DNA of 64,000 nucleotides from positions 372,001 through 436,000 of the forward strand of contig JAWNZC010000446.1 of the NCBI GenBank assembly GCA_035771165.1. The letters are read 5' to 3'. Shown here in pieces: positions 44,260-57,600 of the stretch. Below the pieces are notes generated by a model. That model did no database searches and was not told the DNA's origin. It saw only the letters and a program-made list of their open reading frames with translations. How positions within the stretch are numbered: position 1 is the stretch's first letter; every line of letters starts with the position of its first letter. Both the position numbers and the translations under genes were made by a program. The stretch comes from Paragorgia papillata (Eukaryota; Cnidaria; Anthozoa; Scleralcyonacea; Coralliidae).

Positions 44260-44540
44260 CATAGTCCCTAGAATTATATTGTCTGGAGACGCGGCGAACA
44301 TCAAAGCGGTTAACAATGAGCTACAATTTAGGTTGAGGGTGGCCTATAAGGTGCACAATCTTTAGTTTTACGTTCATTAATATTTATAAAGCAACGATGC
44401 TATTGGCTGATTGCTTATTATACCAAAAATACAATGTGTTCAGCAAGCGTTAAGGTGAAATAAGGTGCACAAGCGTGAACTAAAAACCTAGAACAAAGAC
44501 TTTGGCCGCGTTTCCAGACAATTTATTTCTAGGGACTATG
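44260..44540. mobile_element. MITE of about 281 bp
   Basis: CATAGTCCCTAGAATTATAT...GTCTGGAGACGCGGC at the left is mirrored by GCCGCGTTTCCAGAC...ATTTCTAGGGACTATG at the right. No coding capacity. Confidence 0.65.
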
Positions 44541-44761
44541 CTTTGATGCGGACTGAAAAATGTAGTGCGCTACAGCTACAACTTCTATTTTAAAAAGTAT
44601 AGTTGAAAACAATTCGCTTGGTGGAAATGGCTATATGTGCGAGTAGGCGTGTAAATTGAATGCAATGGCTATCAGCCGTTTGTACTAAAAGCATCATGGT
44701 ACATGGATCTTTATCTGCATTTGCTGCTTGTATTCTTAACAATTACTTATTCAATCTGTAG

Positions 44762-45075
44762 TACCTGCTAAAGGACCAACTATTAGCACAATAACGTCTC
44801 CAACGTCTACTGAGCTAACAGTTGTTTGGTCGAAGTAGTGTCAGCGGACGACGCGAATGGACATATAACCAGTTATACTGTCTGTTACCAATTTGCAAGC
44901 AGTGGAAGTGATGTTTCCTGTTCCAAGAATACAGCAGTCAATGGTGCTGACACTACGATGGTGACTTTTAGTGGTTTAAATGAGGCTACAACTTATGACG
45001 TAGCAGTTAAAGCTACTAATGCAGCAGGAACTGGAAATCTTGGCACGAAAAAGACAAATACAACTCTTGAAGCTA
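44762..45075 (+). CDS. FN3 exon 1 of gene B (stop and frameshift)
   Basis: An FN3 module lies between CAATCTGTAG and GTAAGT, related to those of gene A (PAKGPTISTITS, VSADDANGHITSYTVCYQF, GLNEATTYDVAVKATN). In the segment usually encoding VVWSKLSADD the sequence has two extra bases (TCGAAGTAGTGTC), creating a TAG and a shift; the rest is open. The two-base change is not a simple homopolymer slip, so this exon may be truly broken, or skipped: being phase 1-1 it can be removed without harm to the frame. Confidence 0.75.
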
Positions 45076-45856
45076 GTAAGTAAATTAATTTATTATTAAA
45101 TGATTTTCAAACCGGTGATAGTTTCCTCAAAAGCCACTACTATACTAAAGCAATGAAAAGTATGCAGGCACTTGTTTGCCTTGTTGCTCACGTGGGGCAA
45201 AACAAATTTTACTGCCGAGTAAGTGAAAAGACGAGCTGTTAATTCGTTAAAATGAAAATTTGTCAACTGTTTCTGAAAATCTGACAACTCATGTGTGGCC
45301 CACACATGCCACATGTCAAACATGCACACGCCTGAAAGTATGAAATACTGCTGAAATGCTGTGGTGAATTTGTCGTGATCTACTGGCCATGAATCTTCTA
45401 TATCTACCTTATTTAATCTGCTGTTACTATAGGCAGCACACTTGGTTTGTTGTTGTTGTTTTTTTCGTTTGCTAAAGTTATTGAAACAGCAATATATTGA
45501 ATTTGAGATCTTTTTATGTTTTAAGCAAACTTCTATTTAGTGAGTTTGTGTACCCTAAGTAAAACGACCTTTTAATCTCTACGAACGACGTATTGTAAAG
45601 CATAAATATAGGTTTTGACACTTTTTGAGTCTTGTTATTTCATTTGATCTAATCTCGTTCCCAGAGTCAGCAAGATCTAGAAATGTTATTTATATATAGT
45701 TGTGCATGTAACGAGATTGCATTAGAAAATGTTTAACCCTTTTAGTATCAAGCACCTATACTCTAGTATTTTACTCGTCAATAGAGAAACCCTTGATACT
45801 GTAAGGTTAATACATTTTTTCATGCATAATCCAGAATTAAAATATATGTAGTTATC

Positions 45857-46545
45857 AGGGCCGTAGGCAGGATTTTTTAGTCAGGAAGGCAGCAAGACTG
45901 CCAAATTTCTACGGGGGTCTGGGGGTATGGTCCCCCGGGAAATTTTTGAAAATTGAGTCTCTGAAATGGCATTTCCCGCGATCTGACATCATATATTTGA
46001 GCTAAATTTTGAACATTTTAAAACATTTTTTAAGACACATTCTCTCATTTTTACAAAAGATTTTGTCTAAAACTACAGTATCACATATTTACAAAGACAA
46101 CTACAGTCATTTGCAACTCACTTGTCACTTTTCACCAAAATGTTCAGAAGTTCGTTACGAAGTTCGTTTGGAAGTTCAAAGTTCGTTTTGAACTGGGAAC
46201 TAAGAAGGCAAGAAGTTAATCAAATGCGTACTGAGTTTAAAACGAGCTTTAAACTTCCCAACGAACTTGCGAACTTCGGAACGAACTTCCGAACATTTTG
46301 ATGAAAGTGAGTAGCAAGTGACTGTAAAATAATACTTACTCTAACGGGATAAAGCGCGAATACAACGCGAAATTAATTGTCAGAGTTATGATATTAGTTA
46401 AACGACCAGTTAGTTCTTTATTAATTATGTGACTCTGGCAACAAATATGACGTGTGGACGTGTGACATTATAAAAATCATATTTTGGATTTTCTCGGGGG
46501 GTGGGGGGGGGGGGGGGGGGTAGGGGGGCAGTTGCCCCTTGAGAA
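45857..46545 (+). mobile_element. hAT-like element fragment carrying the satellite seed
   Basis: It starts CAGGGCCGTAGGCAGG, a terminus common to hAT elements, and ends in GGGGGGCAGTTGCCCCTT after a poly-G run. Near its left end is one unit of the 181-187-bp sequence that forms the satellite arrays at 49.7 and 53.9 kb. GAAGTTCGTTTGGAAGTTC-type inverted motifs lie at 46140-46310. No transposase. Confidence 0.5.
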
Positions 46546-46688
46546 TAGTTATGCATGGGAGAGGAGGTGCGTAAATTGAATGCAATTGCATCGATCAAAG
46601 CATCGATGCTCCATCTCTTTAGTGCAGTTTTATCTACATTTAGTGCTAATAAGTATTTTTAATACTATTTTCATTTGTCAATTTGTAG

Positions 46689-47000
46689 TACCTGCTAAAG
46701 GACCAACTATTAGTAATATAACGTCTCCGAAAGCTACTGAACTAACAGTTGTTTGGTTGAAGTTGTCAGCGGACGACGCTAATGGAAATATAACCAGTTA
46801 TACTGTCTGTTACCAACTTACAAGCAGTGGAAGTAGTGTCTCTTGTACCAATAGTGAGACAGTCAATGGTGCTGACACTACGAATGTGACTTTAAGCGGT
46901 TTAAATGAAGCTACATCTTATGACGTTGCAGTTAAGGCTACTAATGGGGAAGGAACTGGAGTTCTTGGCACGAAAAAGAGAGGAACAACTCTTGAAGATA
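46689..47000 (+). CDS. FN3 exon 2 of gene B (intact)
   Basis: A fully open FN3 exon lies between TCAATTTGTAG and GTACGT, phase 1-1. It starts V-PAKGPTISNITSPKATEL and includes VVWLKLSADDANGNITSYTV, CYQLTSSGSSVSC, ADTTNVTLSGLNEATSYDVA and VKATNGEGTGVLGTKK, ending TTLEDS. It is the best-preserved example of the family and useful as a reference for the damaged copies. It lies in the first copy of the 4.17-kb duplication. Confidence 0.9.
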
Positions 47001-47042
47001 GTACGTAAATTTAAATTTATTTATTTATTAACTTCCTCAACG

Positions 47043-47146
47043 GAAAATTAAATACAGTAGACCAGCTAGATTATCATATAGTATACATTATTAAAAAAAT
47101 AATGAATATACTATATGATAATCTAGCTGGTCTACTGTATTTAATT
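47043..47146. repeat. Palindromic hairpin after FN3 exon
   Basis: AAATACAGTAGACCAGCTAG...ATTATCATATAGTAT is mirrored by ATACTATATGATAATC...TAGCTGGTCTACTGTATTT with a short AT loop; the pairing is almost perfect over about 40 bases per arm. The copy at 51217-51320 is the same, and the one at 3830 is diverged. Confidence 0.75.
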
Positions 47147-49734
47147 TGGCGTTGAGGCAGCTCACTGGGTTTGTTGTTGGGGGAGGGGAGGGGTTGTCAT
47201 TTGGTTGTCATTATTGAGACAGCAATTTGAGAAGTTTTAACGTTTTTCTGGGGGGTTTCAGACATTACTTATGTTTGATAAAATCCTTCGTGCATTTTTT
47301 AAGATTAAAATATATTGATGAATATCAATCGACTGCATCCTGTTTTACAAGACTAGTGTAGTTATATAAGTTTGTCCACTTGCCTTGCCTATCTTTTTCT
47401 TATCTTTTTTCTCCTTACATCGGTCTAATTTTTGGTAGAATTTTGTGTACATTGTGTAAATTGTGTGATAGATCGGACATAATTTTAATTAAGTCGACGC
47501 ATGCACTTTATCCAATATCAAGTTTAAAAATTCTAGCGCAACAACTTTTAAAAAACGACCTAATAATGGTTGTTTTTTCTTGGAATTCTCATTTAGTTGC
47601 TAATAGACACTCTCCGAATTTGCTTCAATGTCCACAAAACAATGGCTCCAAGTCGAGGTTGGCAATTAAATCGTGATGATTTACTGTTATCTTTCATACC
47701 ATGCAGCCTCGATTTCGATGTTTGTCAGTGCTTACTGAAGCAAATTCGGGAACTATCTATTAGGACGCCAATTTCATATAAAATAATTAATTTTCAAATC
47801 ATTAATGTAATATTGTAATTCACAAGGAAAACACAATGGCCCATGAGAATCAATTACCAAGGCGTTATTAAGTCATGTAATATCACTTTGAAAATGTTGC
47901 GCGTTGGCAACGAAACGTCAGTAATTAGCTTTTATAAATTAACATGCTAATAATATAGAGGGCAGAATTAGCTGAATATGATTGGGTAATGAAGACAGCA
48001 TTTTTTTGTAATTCAGGGCAAAATTACTTGCACTTGATTGGTTCCTTGATCAGCAGTTCTTGCATGTGATTTGTCGCGTGGTCACTTAGCAAAAGTGAAC
48101 CTCAGAGGACTGACATTTTTTCAACAAATCTGAAAGGATTTTTGGTCTAAAAATGCTTTTTTGTTTACTTTGAACTAATTTAAACATTAGTGAAAATGAA
48201 TACACTAGAAAATTTACGAACTTTTTCCTGTGTTTACAAAAAGAAAGTTACATGCATAGCGATAGTGCGAGGGAAATTTGGAATGTTGCCGAGCGCCGAC
48301 CGTGATAAGGTACATTGTACTTCGACATTTTCTGGACATAATATAGCTCTTGAATAATTTTGCCCGCTATATTATTAACACATAATCGCATGAGTTCTCG
48401 TAGTGTTTTCAAAATCTTACAAATTACCCTCGTCGCTTACACTCGGGCAATTTTGTATAGAATTTTGAAAACACTCGTGAAATTAAACCTTAATTTTCCT
48501 CGGCCCCATGCGATTACCTATACGTATTATTTGTATTGATTTATTCCTTCATGGCTATACATATCCGATTTTTGAGCTGGGCTCTAATATTCATTCTAAG
48601 ACTACGATTCCCGCCTGGTAAATCTTTGGTGTATGTTGTAATCAGTCAAACACTTTTCCCCGTGTGGCGTTCGCTGTTTGTGTGGCGTTCGCTTCTCCAT
48701 AGATCCGCCACTGTGCTGTAAGATATACAGAGCTGGTTGACTACAAATCAAGGACATCGGAAGATATATTAATTTATAACTGTGTAGGCAGGAATAAGTT
48801 TGTGCATGACGAGGCCATGCTTTCCCAGAAACTTTTTTGAAGTTTACACCCCCATGTGAAGCCTATTTAGTTATTTCCGTGCTGAAAACCTGCTATACCT
48901 GCTATATAACTTTAATTTATACAAACACGCAGTTTTTAATTATGTGACTCGCAATTACTGGTATTGCATCATAGCCGGTCACTTCACAGAAAATTTTGTC
49001 AGGAAAAAACCTGTATATTGCCCTCACAGTTCGAAAGTTTTTCAGGCAGTTGCCGCGCACTGTCTGCACGCTTCCGACACCGAGTAGGTGAAAAAACGAG
49101 CTGTTATTCGTTAAAATGAAAATTTGTCAACTGTTTCTGAAAATCTGACAACTCATGTGTGGCCCACACATGCCACATGTCAAACATGCACATGCCTGAA
49201 AGTAAATGCTGTGCATGGTGAATTGTCGTGATCTACTGGCCATGAATCTTCTATATCTACTTTATTTAATCTGCTGTTACTATATATAGGCAGCACACTT
49301 GGTTTGTTGTTGTTTTTTTCGTTTGCTATAAAGTTATTGAAACAGCAATATTGAATTTGAGATCTTTTTATGTTTTAAGCAAACTTCTATTTAGTGAGTT
49401 TGTGTAAGTAAAACGACCTTTTAATCTCTACGAACGACGTATTGTAAAGCATAAATATAGGTTTCAACACTTTTTGAGTCTTGTTATTTCATTTGATCTA
49501 ATCTCGTTCCCAGAGTCAGCAAGATCTAGAAATGTTATATATATAGCTGTGCATGTAACGAGATTGCATTAGAAAATTAACCCTTTTAGTATCAAGCACC
49601 ACTCTAGTATTTTACTCATCAATAGAGAAACCCTTGATACTGTAAGGTTAATAAAATTTTTCATATTTTTTACATTTTTAAGTCAGGGGAGCAGTAAGAC
49701 TGCCAAATTTCTAGGGGGGTCCGGGGGTATGCTC

Positions 49735-50270
49735 CCCCAGAAAATTTTTGAAAATTGAGTCTCTGAAATGGCATTTCCCGCGATCTGACATCATATATTT
49801 GAGCTAAATTTTGAACATTTTAAAACATTTTTTAAGACACATTCTCTCATTTATTTTACAAAATATTTTGTCTAAAACTACAGTATCACATATTTACAAA
49901 GACAACTCCCCCAGTATGGTTCCCCAGAAAATTTTTGAAAATTGAGTCTCTGAAATGGCATTTCCCGCGATCTGACATATATTTGAGCTAAATTTTGAAC
50001 ATTTTAAAACATTTTTTAAGACACATTCTCTCATTTTTACAAAATATTTTGTCTAAAACTACAGTATCACATATTTACAAAGACAACTCCCCCAGTATGC
50101 TCCTCCAGAAATTTTTTGAAAATCGAGTCTCTGAAATGGCATTTCCCGCGATCTGACATCATATATTTGAGCTAAATTTTGAACATTTTAAAACATTTTT
50201 TAAGACACATTCTCTCATTTTTACAAAAGATTTTGTCTAAAACTACAGTATCACATATTTACAAAGACAA
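49735..50270 (+). repeat. Short satellite array, about three units
   Basis: Units of about 185 bp start near CCCCCAG-TATG, with CTCTGAAATGGCATTTCCCG at 49762, 49948 and 50130. The third unit runs into the second copy of the 4.17-kb duplication. Confidence 0.9.
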
Positions 50271-53200
50271 CTACAGTCATTTGCAACTCACTTGTCACTT
50301 TTCACCAAAATGTTCAGAAGTTCGTTACGAAGTTCGTTTGGAAGTTCAAAGTTCGTTTTGAACTGGGAACTAAGAAGGCAAGAAGTTAATCAAATGCGTA
50401 CTGAGTTTAAAACGAGCTTTAAACTTCCCAACGAACTTGCGAACTTCGGAACGAACTTCCGAACATTTTGATGAAAAGTGAGTAGCAAGTGACTGTAAAA
50501 TAATACTTACTCTAACGGGATAAAGCGCGAATACAACGCGAAATTAATTGTCAGAGTTATGATATTAGTTAAACGACCAGTTAGTTCTTTATTAATTATG
50601 TGACTCTGGCAACAAATATGACGTGTGGACGTGTGACATTATAAAAATCATATTTTGGATTTTCTCGGGGGGTGGGGGGGGGGGGGGGGGGGTAGGGGGG
50701 CAGTTGCCCCTTTGAGAATAGTTATGCATGGGAGAGGAGGTGCGTAAATTGAATGCAATTGCATCGATCAAAGCATCGATGCTCCATCTCTTTAGTGCAG
50801 TTTTATCTACATTTAGTGCTAATAAGTATTTTTAATACTATTTTCATTTGTCAATTTGTAGTACCTGCTAAAGGACCAACTATTAGTAATATAACGTCTC
50901 CGAAAGCTACTGAACTAACAGTTGTTTGGTTGAAGTTGTCAGCGGACGACGCTAATGGAAATATAACCAGTTATACTGTCTGTTACCAACTTACAAGCAG
51001 TGGAAGTAGTGTCTCTTGTACCAATAGTGAGACAGTCAATGGTGCTGACACTACGAATGTGACTTTAAGCGGTTTAAATGAAGCTACATCTTATGACGTT
51101 GCAGTTTAAGGCTACTAATGGGGAAGGAACTGGAGTTCTTGGCACGAAAAAGAGAGGAACAACTCTTGAAGATAGTACGTAAATTTAAATTTATTTATTT
51201 ATTAACTTCCTCAACGGAAAATTAAATACAGTAGACCAGCTAGATTATCATATAGTATACATTATTAAAAAAATAATGAATATACTATATGATAATCTAG
51301 CTGGTCTACTGTATTTAATTTGGCGTTGAGGCAGCTCACTGGGTTTGTTGTTGGGGGAGGGGAGGGGTTGTCATTTGGTTGTCATTATTGAGACAGCAAT
51401 TTGAGAAGTTTTAACGTTTTTTCTGGGGGGTTTCAGACATTACTTATGTTTGATAAAATCCTTCGTGCATTTTTTAAGATTAAAATATATTGATGAATAT
51501 CAATCGACTGCATCCTGTTTTACAAGACTAGTGTAGTTATATAAGTTTGTCCACTTGCCTTGCCTATCTTTTTCTTATCTTTTTTCTCCTTACATCGGTC
51601 TAATTTTTGGTAGAATTTTGTGTACATTGTGTAAATTGTGTGATAGATCGGACATAATTTTAATTAAGTCGACGCATGCACTTTATCCAATATCAAGTTT
51701 AAAAATTCTAGCGCAACAACTTTTAAAAAACGACCTAATAATGGTTGTTTTTTCTTGGAATTCTCATTTAGTTGCTAATAGACACTCTCCGAATTTGCTT
51801 CAATGTCCACAAAACAATGGCTCCAAGTCGAGGTTGGCAATTAAATCGTGATGATTTACTGTTATCTTTCATACCATGCAGCCTCGATTTCGATGTTTGT
51901 CAGTGCTTACTGAAGCAAATTCGGGAACTATCTATTAGGACGCCAATTTCATATAAAATAATTAATTTTCAAATCATTAATGTAATATTGTAATTCACAA
52001 GGAAAACACAATGGCCCATGAGAATCAATTACCAAGGCGTTATTAAGTCATGTAATATCACTTTGAAAATGTTGCGCGTTGGCAACGAAACGTCAGTAAT
52101 TAGCTTTTATAAATTAACATGCTAATAATATAGAGGGCAGAATTAGCTGAATATGATTGGGTAATGAAGACAGCATTTTTTTGTAATTCAGGGCAAAATT
52201 ACTTGCACTTGATTGGTTCCTTGATCAGCAGTTCTTGCATGTGATTTGTCGCGTGGTCACTTAGCAAAAGTGAACCTCAGAGGACTGACATTTTTTCAAC
52301 AAATCTGAAAGGATTTTTGGTCTAAAAATGCTTTTTTGTTTACTTTGAACTAATTTAAACATTAGTTGAAAAATGAATACACTAGAAAATTTACGAACTT
52401 TTTCCTGTGTTTACAAAAAGAAAGTTACATGCATAGCGATAGTGCGAGGGAAATTTGGAATGTTGCCGAGCGCCGACCGTGATAAGGTACATTGTACTTC
52501 GACATTTTCTGGACATAATATAGCTCTTGAATAATTTTGCCCGCTATATTATTAACACATAATCGCATGAGTTCTCGTAGTGTTTTCAAAATCTTACAAA
52601 TTACCCTCGTCGCTTACACTCGGGCAATTTTGTATAGAATTTTGAAAACACTCGTGAAATTAAACCTTAATTTTCCTCGGCCCCATGCGATTACCTATAC
52701 GTATTATTTGTATTGATTTATTCCTTCATGGCTATACATATCCGATTTTTGAGCTGGGCTCTAATATTCATTCTAAGACTACGATTCCCGCCTGGTAAAT
52801 CTTTGGTGTATGTTGTAATCAGTCAAACACTTTTCCCCGTGTGGCGTTCGCTGTTTGTGTGGCGTTCGCTTCTCCATAGATCCGCCACTGTGCTGTAAGA
52901 TATACAGAGCTGGTTGACTACAAATCAAGGACATCGGAAGATATATTAATTTATAACTGTGTAGGCAGGAATAAGTTTGTGCATGACGAGGCCATGCTTT
53001 CCCAGAAACTTTTTTGAAGTTTACACCCCCATGTGAAGCCTATTTAGTTATTTCCGTGCTGAAAACCTGCTATACCTGCTATATAACTTTAATTTATACA
53101 AACACGCAGTTTTTTAATTATGTGACTCGCAATTACTGGTATTGCATCATAGCCGGTCACTTCACAGAAAATTTTGTCAGGAAAAAACCTGTATATTGCC

Positions 53201-54270
53201 CTCACAGTTCGAAAGTTTTTCAGGCAGTTGCCGCGCACTGTCTGCACGCTTCCGACACCGAGTAGGTGAAAAAAACGAGCTGTTATTCGTTAAAATGAAA
53301 ATTTGTCAACTGTTTCTGAAATCTGACAACTCATGTGTGGCCCACACATGCCACATGTCAAACATGCACATGCCTGAAAGTAAATGCTGTGCATGGTGAA
53401 TTGTCGTGATCTACTGGCCATGAATCTTCTATATCTACTTTATTTAATCTGCTGTTACTATATATAGGCAGCACACTTGGTTTGTTGTTGTTTTTTTCGT
53501 TTGCTATAAAGTTATTGAAACAGCAATATTGAATTTGAGATCTTTTTATGTTTTAAGCAAACTTCTATTTAGTGAGTTTGTGTAAGTAAAACGACCTTTT
53601 AATCTCTACGAACGACGTATTGTAAAGCATAAATATAGGTTTCAACACTTTTTGAGTCTTGTTATTTCATTTGATCTAATCTCGTTCCCAGAGTCAGCAA
53701 GATCTAGAAATGTTATATATATAGCTGTGCATGTAACGAGATTGCATTAGAAAATTAACCCTTTTAGTATCAAGCACCACTCTAGTTATTTTACTCATCA
53801 ATAGAGAAACCCTTGATACTGTAAGGTTAATAAAATTTTTCATATTTTTTACATTTTTAAGTCAGGGGAGCAGTAAGACTGCCAAATTTCTAGGGGGGTC
53901 CGGGGGTATGCTCCCCCAGAAAATTTTTGAAAATTGAGTCTCTGAAATGGCATTTCCCGCGATCTGACATCATATATTTGAGCTAAATTTTGAACATTTT
54001 AAAACATTTTTTAAGACACATTCTCTCATTTATTTTACAAAATATTTTGTCTAAAACTACAGTATCACATATTTACAAAGACAACTCCCCCAGTATGGTT
54101 CCCCAGAAAATTTTTGAAAATTGAGTCTCTGAAATGGCATTTCCCGCGATCTGACATATATTTGAGCTAAATTTTGAACATTTTAAAACATTTTTTAAGA
54201 CACATTCTCTCATTTTTACAAAATATTTTGTCTAAAACTACAGTATCACATATTTACAAAGACAACTCCC
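50100..54270 (+). repeat. 4.17-kb tandem duplication, copy 2
   Basis: This is the second, nearly identical copy of 45915-50100. Differences are mostly one-base changes in runs, such as GTTTAAG for GTTAAG in the FN3 exon, and TTAGTTGAAAAATG for TTAGTGAAAATG near 52363. Confidence 0.9.
50862..51174 (+). CDS. FN3 exon 3 of gene B (one-base insertion)
   Basis: Identical to the exon at 46689-47000 apart from one extra T at about 51105, where GCAGTTAAGG becomes GCAGTTTAAGG. The frame VAV then meets TAA. Since it is the only exonic difference between two copies of a very recent duplication and it lies in a T run, an assembly error is likely. The exon is 313 bases against 312 in the sister. Confidence 0.8.
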
Positions 54271-56990
54271 CCAGTATGCTCCTCCAGAATTTTTTTGAAA
54301 ATCGAGTCTCTCAAATGGCATTTCCCGCGATCTGACATCATATATTTGAGCTAAATTTTGAACATTTTAAAACAATTTTTAAGACACATTCTCTCATTTA
54401 TTTTACAAAATATTTTGTCTAAAACTACAGTATCACATATTTTACAAAGACAACTCCCCAGTATGGTTCCCCAGAAAATTTTTGAAAATTGAGTCTCTGA
54501 AATGGCATTTCCCGCGATCTGACATATATTTGAGCTAAATTTTGAACATTTTAAAACATTTTTTAAGACACATTCTCTCATTTTTACAAAATATTTTGTC
54601 TAAAACTACAGTATCACATATTTACAAAGACAACTCCCCCAGTATGCTCTTCCAGAAAATTTTTGAAAATCGAGTCTCTGAAATGGCATTTCCCGCGATC
54701 TGACATCATATATTTGAGCTAAATTTTGAACATTTTAAAACATTTTTTAAGACACATTCTCTCATTTATTTTACAAAATATTTTGTCTAAAACTACAGTA
54801 TCACATATTTACAAAGACAACTCCCCCAGTATGGTTCCCCAGAAAATTTTTGAAAATTGAGTCTCTGAAATGGCATTTCCCGCGATCTGACATCATATAT
54901 TTGAGCTAAATTTTGAACATTTTAAAACATTTTTTAAGACACATTCTCTCATTTATTTTACAAAATATTTTGTCTAAAACTACAGTATCACATATTTACA
55001 AAGACAACTCCCCCAGTATGGTTCCCCAGAAAATTTTTGAAAATTGAGTCTCTGAAATGGCATTTCCCGCGATCTGACATATATTTGAGCTAAATTTTGA
55101 ACATTTTAAAACATTTTTTAAGACACATTCTCTCATTTTTACAAAATATTTTGTCTAAAACTACAGTATCACATATTTACAAAGACAACACCCCCAGTAT
55201 GCTCCTCCAGAAAATTTTTGAAAATCGAGTCTCTGAAATGGCATTTCCCGCGATCTGACATCATATATTTGAGCTAAATTTTGAACATTTTAAAACAATT
55301 TTTAAGACACATTCTCTCATTTATTTTACAAAATATTTTGTCTAAAACTACAGTATCACATATTTACAAAGACAACTCCCCCAGTATGGTTCCCCAGAAA
55401 ATTTTTGAAAATTGAGTCTCTGAAATGGCATTTCCCGCGATCTGACATATATTTGAGCTAAATTTTGAACATTTTAAAACATTTTTTAAGACACATTCTC
55501 TCATTTTTACAAAATATTTTGTCTAAAACTACAGTATCACATATTTACAAAGACAACTCCCCCAGTATGCTCCTCCAGAAAATTTTTGAAAATCGAGTCT
55601 CTGAAATGGCATTTCCCGCGATCTGACATCATATATTTGAGCTAAATTTTGAACATTTTAAAACAATTTTTAAGACACATTCTCTCATTTATTTTACAAA
55701 ATATTTTGTCTAAAACTACAGTATCACATATTTACAAAGACAACTCCCCCAGTATGGTTCCCCAGAAAATTTTTGAAAATTGAGTCTCTGAAATGGCATT
55801 TCCCGCGATCTGACATCATATATTTGAGCTAAATTTTGAACATTTTAAAACATTTTTTAAGACACATTCTCTCATTTATTTTACAAAATATTTTGTCTAA
55901 AACTACAGTATCACATATTTACAAAGACAACTCCCCCAGTATGGTTCCCCAGAAAATTTTTGAAAATTGAGTCTCTGAAATGGCATTTCCCGCGATCTGA
56001 CATATATTTGAGCTAAATTTTGAACATTTTAAAACATTTTTTAAGACACATTCTCTCATTTTTACAAAATATTTTGTCTAAAACTACAGTATCACATATT
56101 TACAAAGACAACTCCCCCAGTATGCTCCTCCAGAAAATTTTTGAAAATCGAGTCTCTGAAATGGCATTTTCCCGCGATCTGACATCATATATTTGAGCTA
56201 AATTTTGAACATTTTAAAACAATTTTTAAGACACATTCTCTCATTTATTTTACAAAATATTTTGTCTAAAACTACAGTATCACATATTTACAAAGACAAC
56301 TCCCCCAGTATGGTTCCCCAGAAAATTTTTGAAAATTGAGTCTCTGAAATGGCATTTCCCGCGATCTGACATCATATATTTGAGCTAAATTTTGAACATT
56401 TTAAAACATTTTTTTAAGACACATTCTCTCATTTATTTTACAAAATATTTTGTCTAAAACTACAGTATCACATATTTACAAAGACAACTCCCGAGTATGG
56501 TTCCCCAGAAAATTTTTGAAAATTGAGTCTCTGAAATGGCATTTCCCGCGATCTGACATCATATATTTGAGCTAAATTTTGAACATTTTAAAACATTTTT
56601 TAAGACACATTCTCTCATTTTTACAAAATATTTTGTCTAAAACTACAGTATCACATATTTACAAAGACAACTCCCCCAGTATGCTCCCCCAGAAAATTTT
56701 TGAAAATCGAGTCTCTGAAATGGCATTTCCCGCGATCTGACATCATATATTTGAGCTAAATTTTGAACATTTTAAAACATTTTTTAAGACACATTCTCTC
56801 ATTTTTACAAAATATTTTGTCTAAAACTACAGTATCACATATTTACAAAGACAACTCCCCCAGTATGCTCCCCCAGAAAATTTTTGAAAATTGAGTCTCT
56901 GAAATGGCATTTCCCGCGATCTGACATATATTTGAGCTAAATTTTGAACATTTTAAAACATTTTTTAAGACACATTCTTCATCTCACCCC
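53900..56990 (+). repeat. Satellite array of about 17 units with dimeric order
   Basis: The marker CTCTGAAATGGCATTTCCCG recurs from 53941 to 56898 at spacings of about 180-189 bases. Two unit types mostly alternate: a longer one with TGACATCATATATTTG and CATTTATTTTACAAAAT, and a shorter one with TGACATATATTTG and CATTTTTACAAAAT, giving a higher-order period of about 370 bases. The array ends abruptly at ACATTCTTCATCTCACCC. Minus-strand frames in it are shadows. Confidence 0.9.
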
Positions 56991-56999
56991 CATGTGAAG

Positions 57000-57600
57000 C
57001 CTATTTAGTTATTTCCGTGCTGAAAACCTGCTATAATGAAGTAAGTTGTGGAAAACCTCTAAAATCTAACTTTAATTTGTAACAAACACGCAGTTTTTAA
57101 TTGTGTGACTCGCAATTACTGGTATTGCATCATAGCCGGTCACTTCACAGAAAATTTTGTCAGGAAAAAACCTGTATATTGCCCTCAGAGTTCGAACGTT
57201 TTTCAGGCAGTTGCCGCGCACTGTCTGCACGCTTCCGTCGCAACTGCATGCTTGCCAACAAATATGTTGTAATCCGCTACGATTTTAGATAGATAACCTT
57301 AAAAAGATGTAGTCAGCTAAAATAACTGCTACTTAGTGCCAACAAATGTAATTTGCCACTGATCACATGCAGCTACAGCTATACAATTTTGAAAAGGTAG
57401 CAAACTATGTCGCGTCTGGAAATTGAAGTATCGTACTAAGAATTCCACGGGGTGACGGGGAGGGGGGGGGGGGGGGGGGGGGGGAAACAGGAGATTATAC
57501 AGACAGTCCGTATAAAGCGTCTGACAAAATAGTAATCTGGTGATAAAACCGACTCTGTTTTTACTACTGCATGATCACTGACTTCAGTGACTTTACAGAG
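57000..57600 (+). repeat. Intron block shared with 5090-5660
   Basis: GTGAAGCCTATTTAGTTATTT, CATAGCCGGTCACTTCACAG and AGATTATACAGACAGTCC align with sequence at 5100-5570, and in part with 48840-49080 and 53020-53270. This ties the unit before the FN3 exon at 58311 to the one before the exon at 5852. A poly-G run sits at about 57463. Confidence 0.8.

Larger units (their letters stand above)
45915..50100 (+). repeat. 4.17-kb tandem duplication, copy 1
   Basis: From about 46009 to 49900 every landmark recurs 4170 to 4177 bases further on with only a few single-base differences. It includes the FN3 exon at 46689-47000. Both ends of the unit fall in satellite units, which suggests unequal exchange between them. 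Confidence 0.9.

Noticed and set aside
54351..54581. Minus-strand frame in the satellite
   Set aside because: It repeats with the satellite unit and has no domain.
49735..56990. CRISPR-like direct repeats
   Set aside because: Units are contiguous 181-187-bp satellite copies without unique spacers, in a eukaryotic intron.
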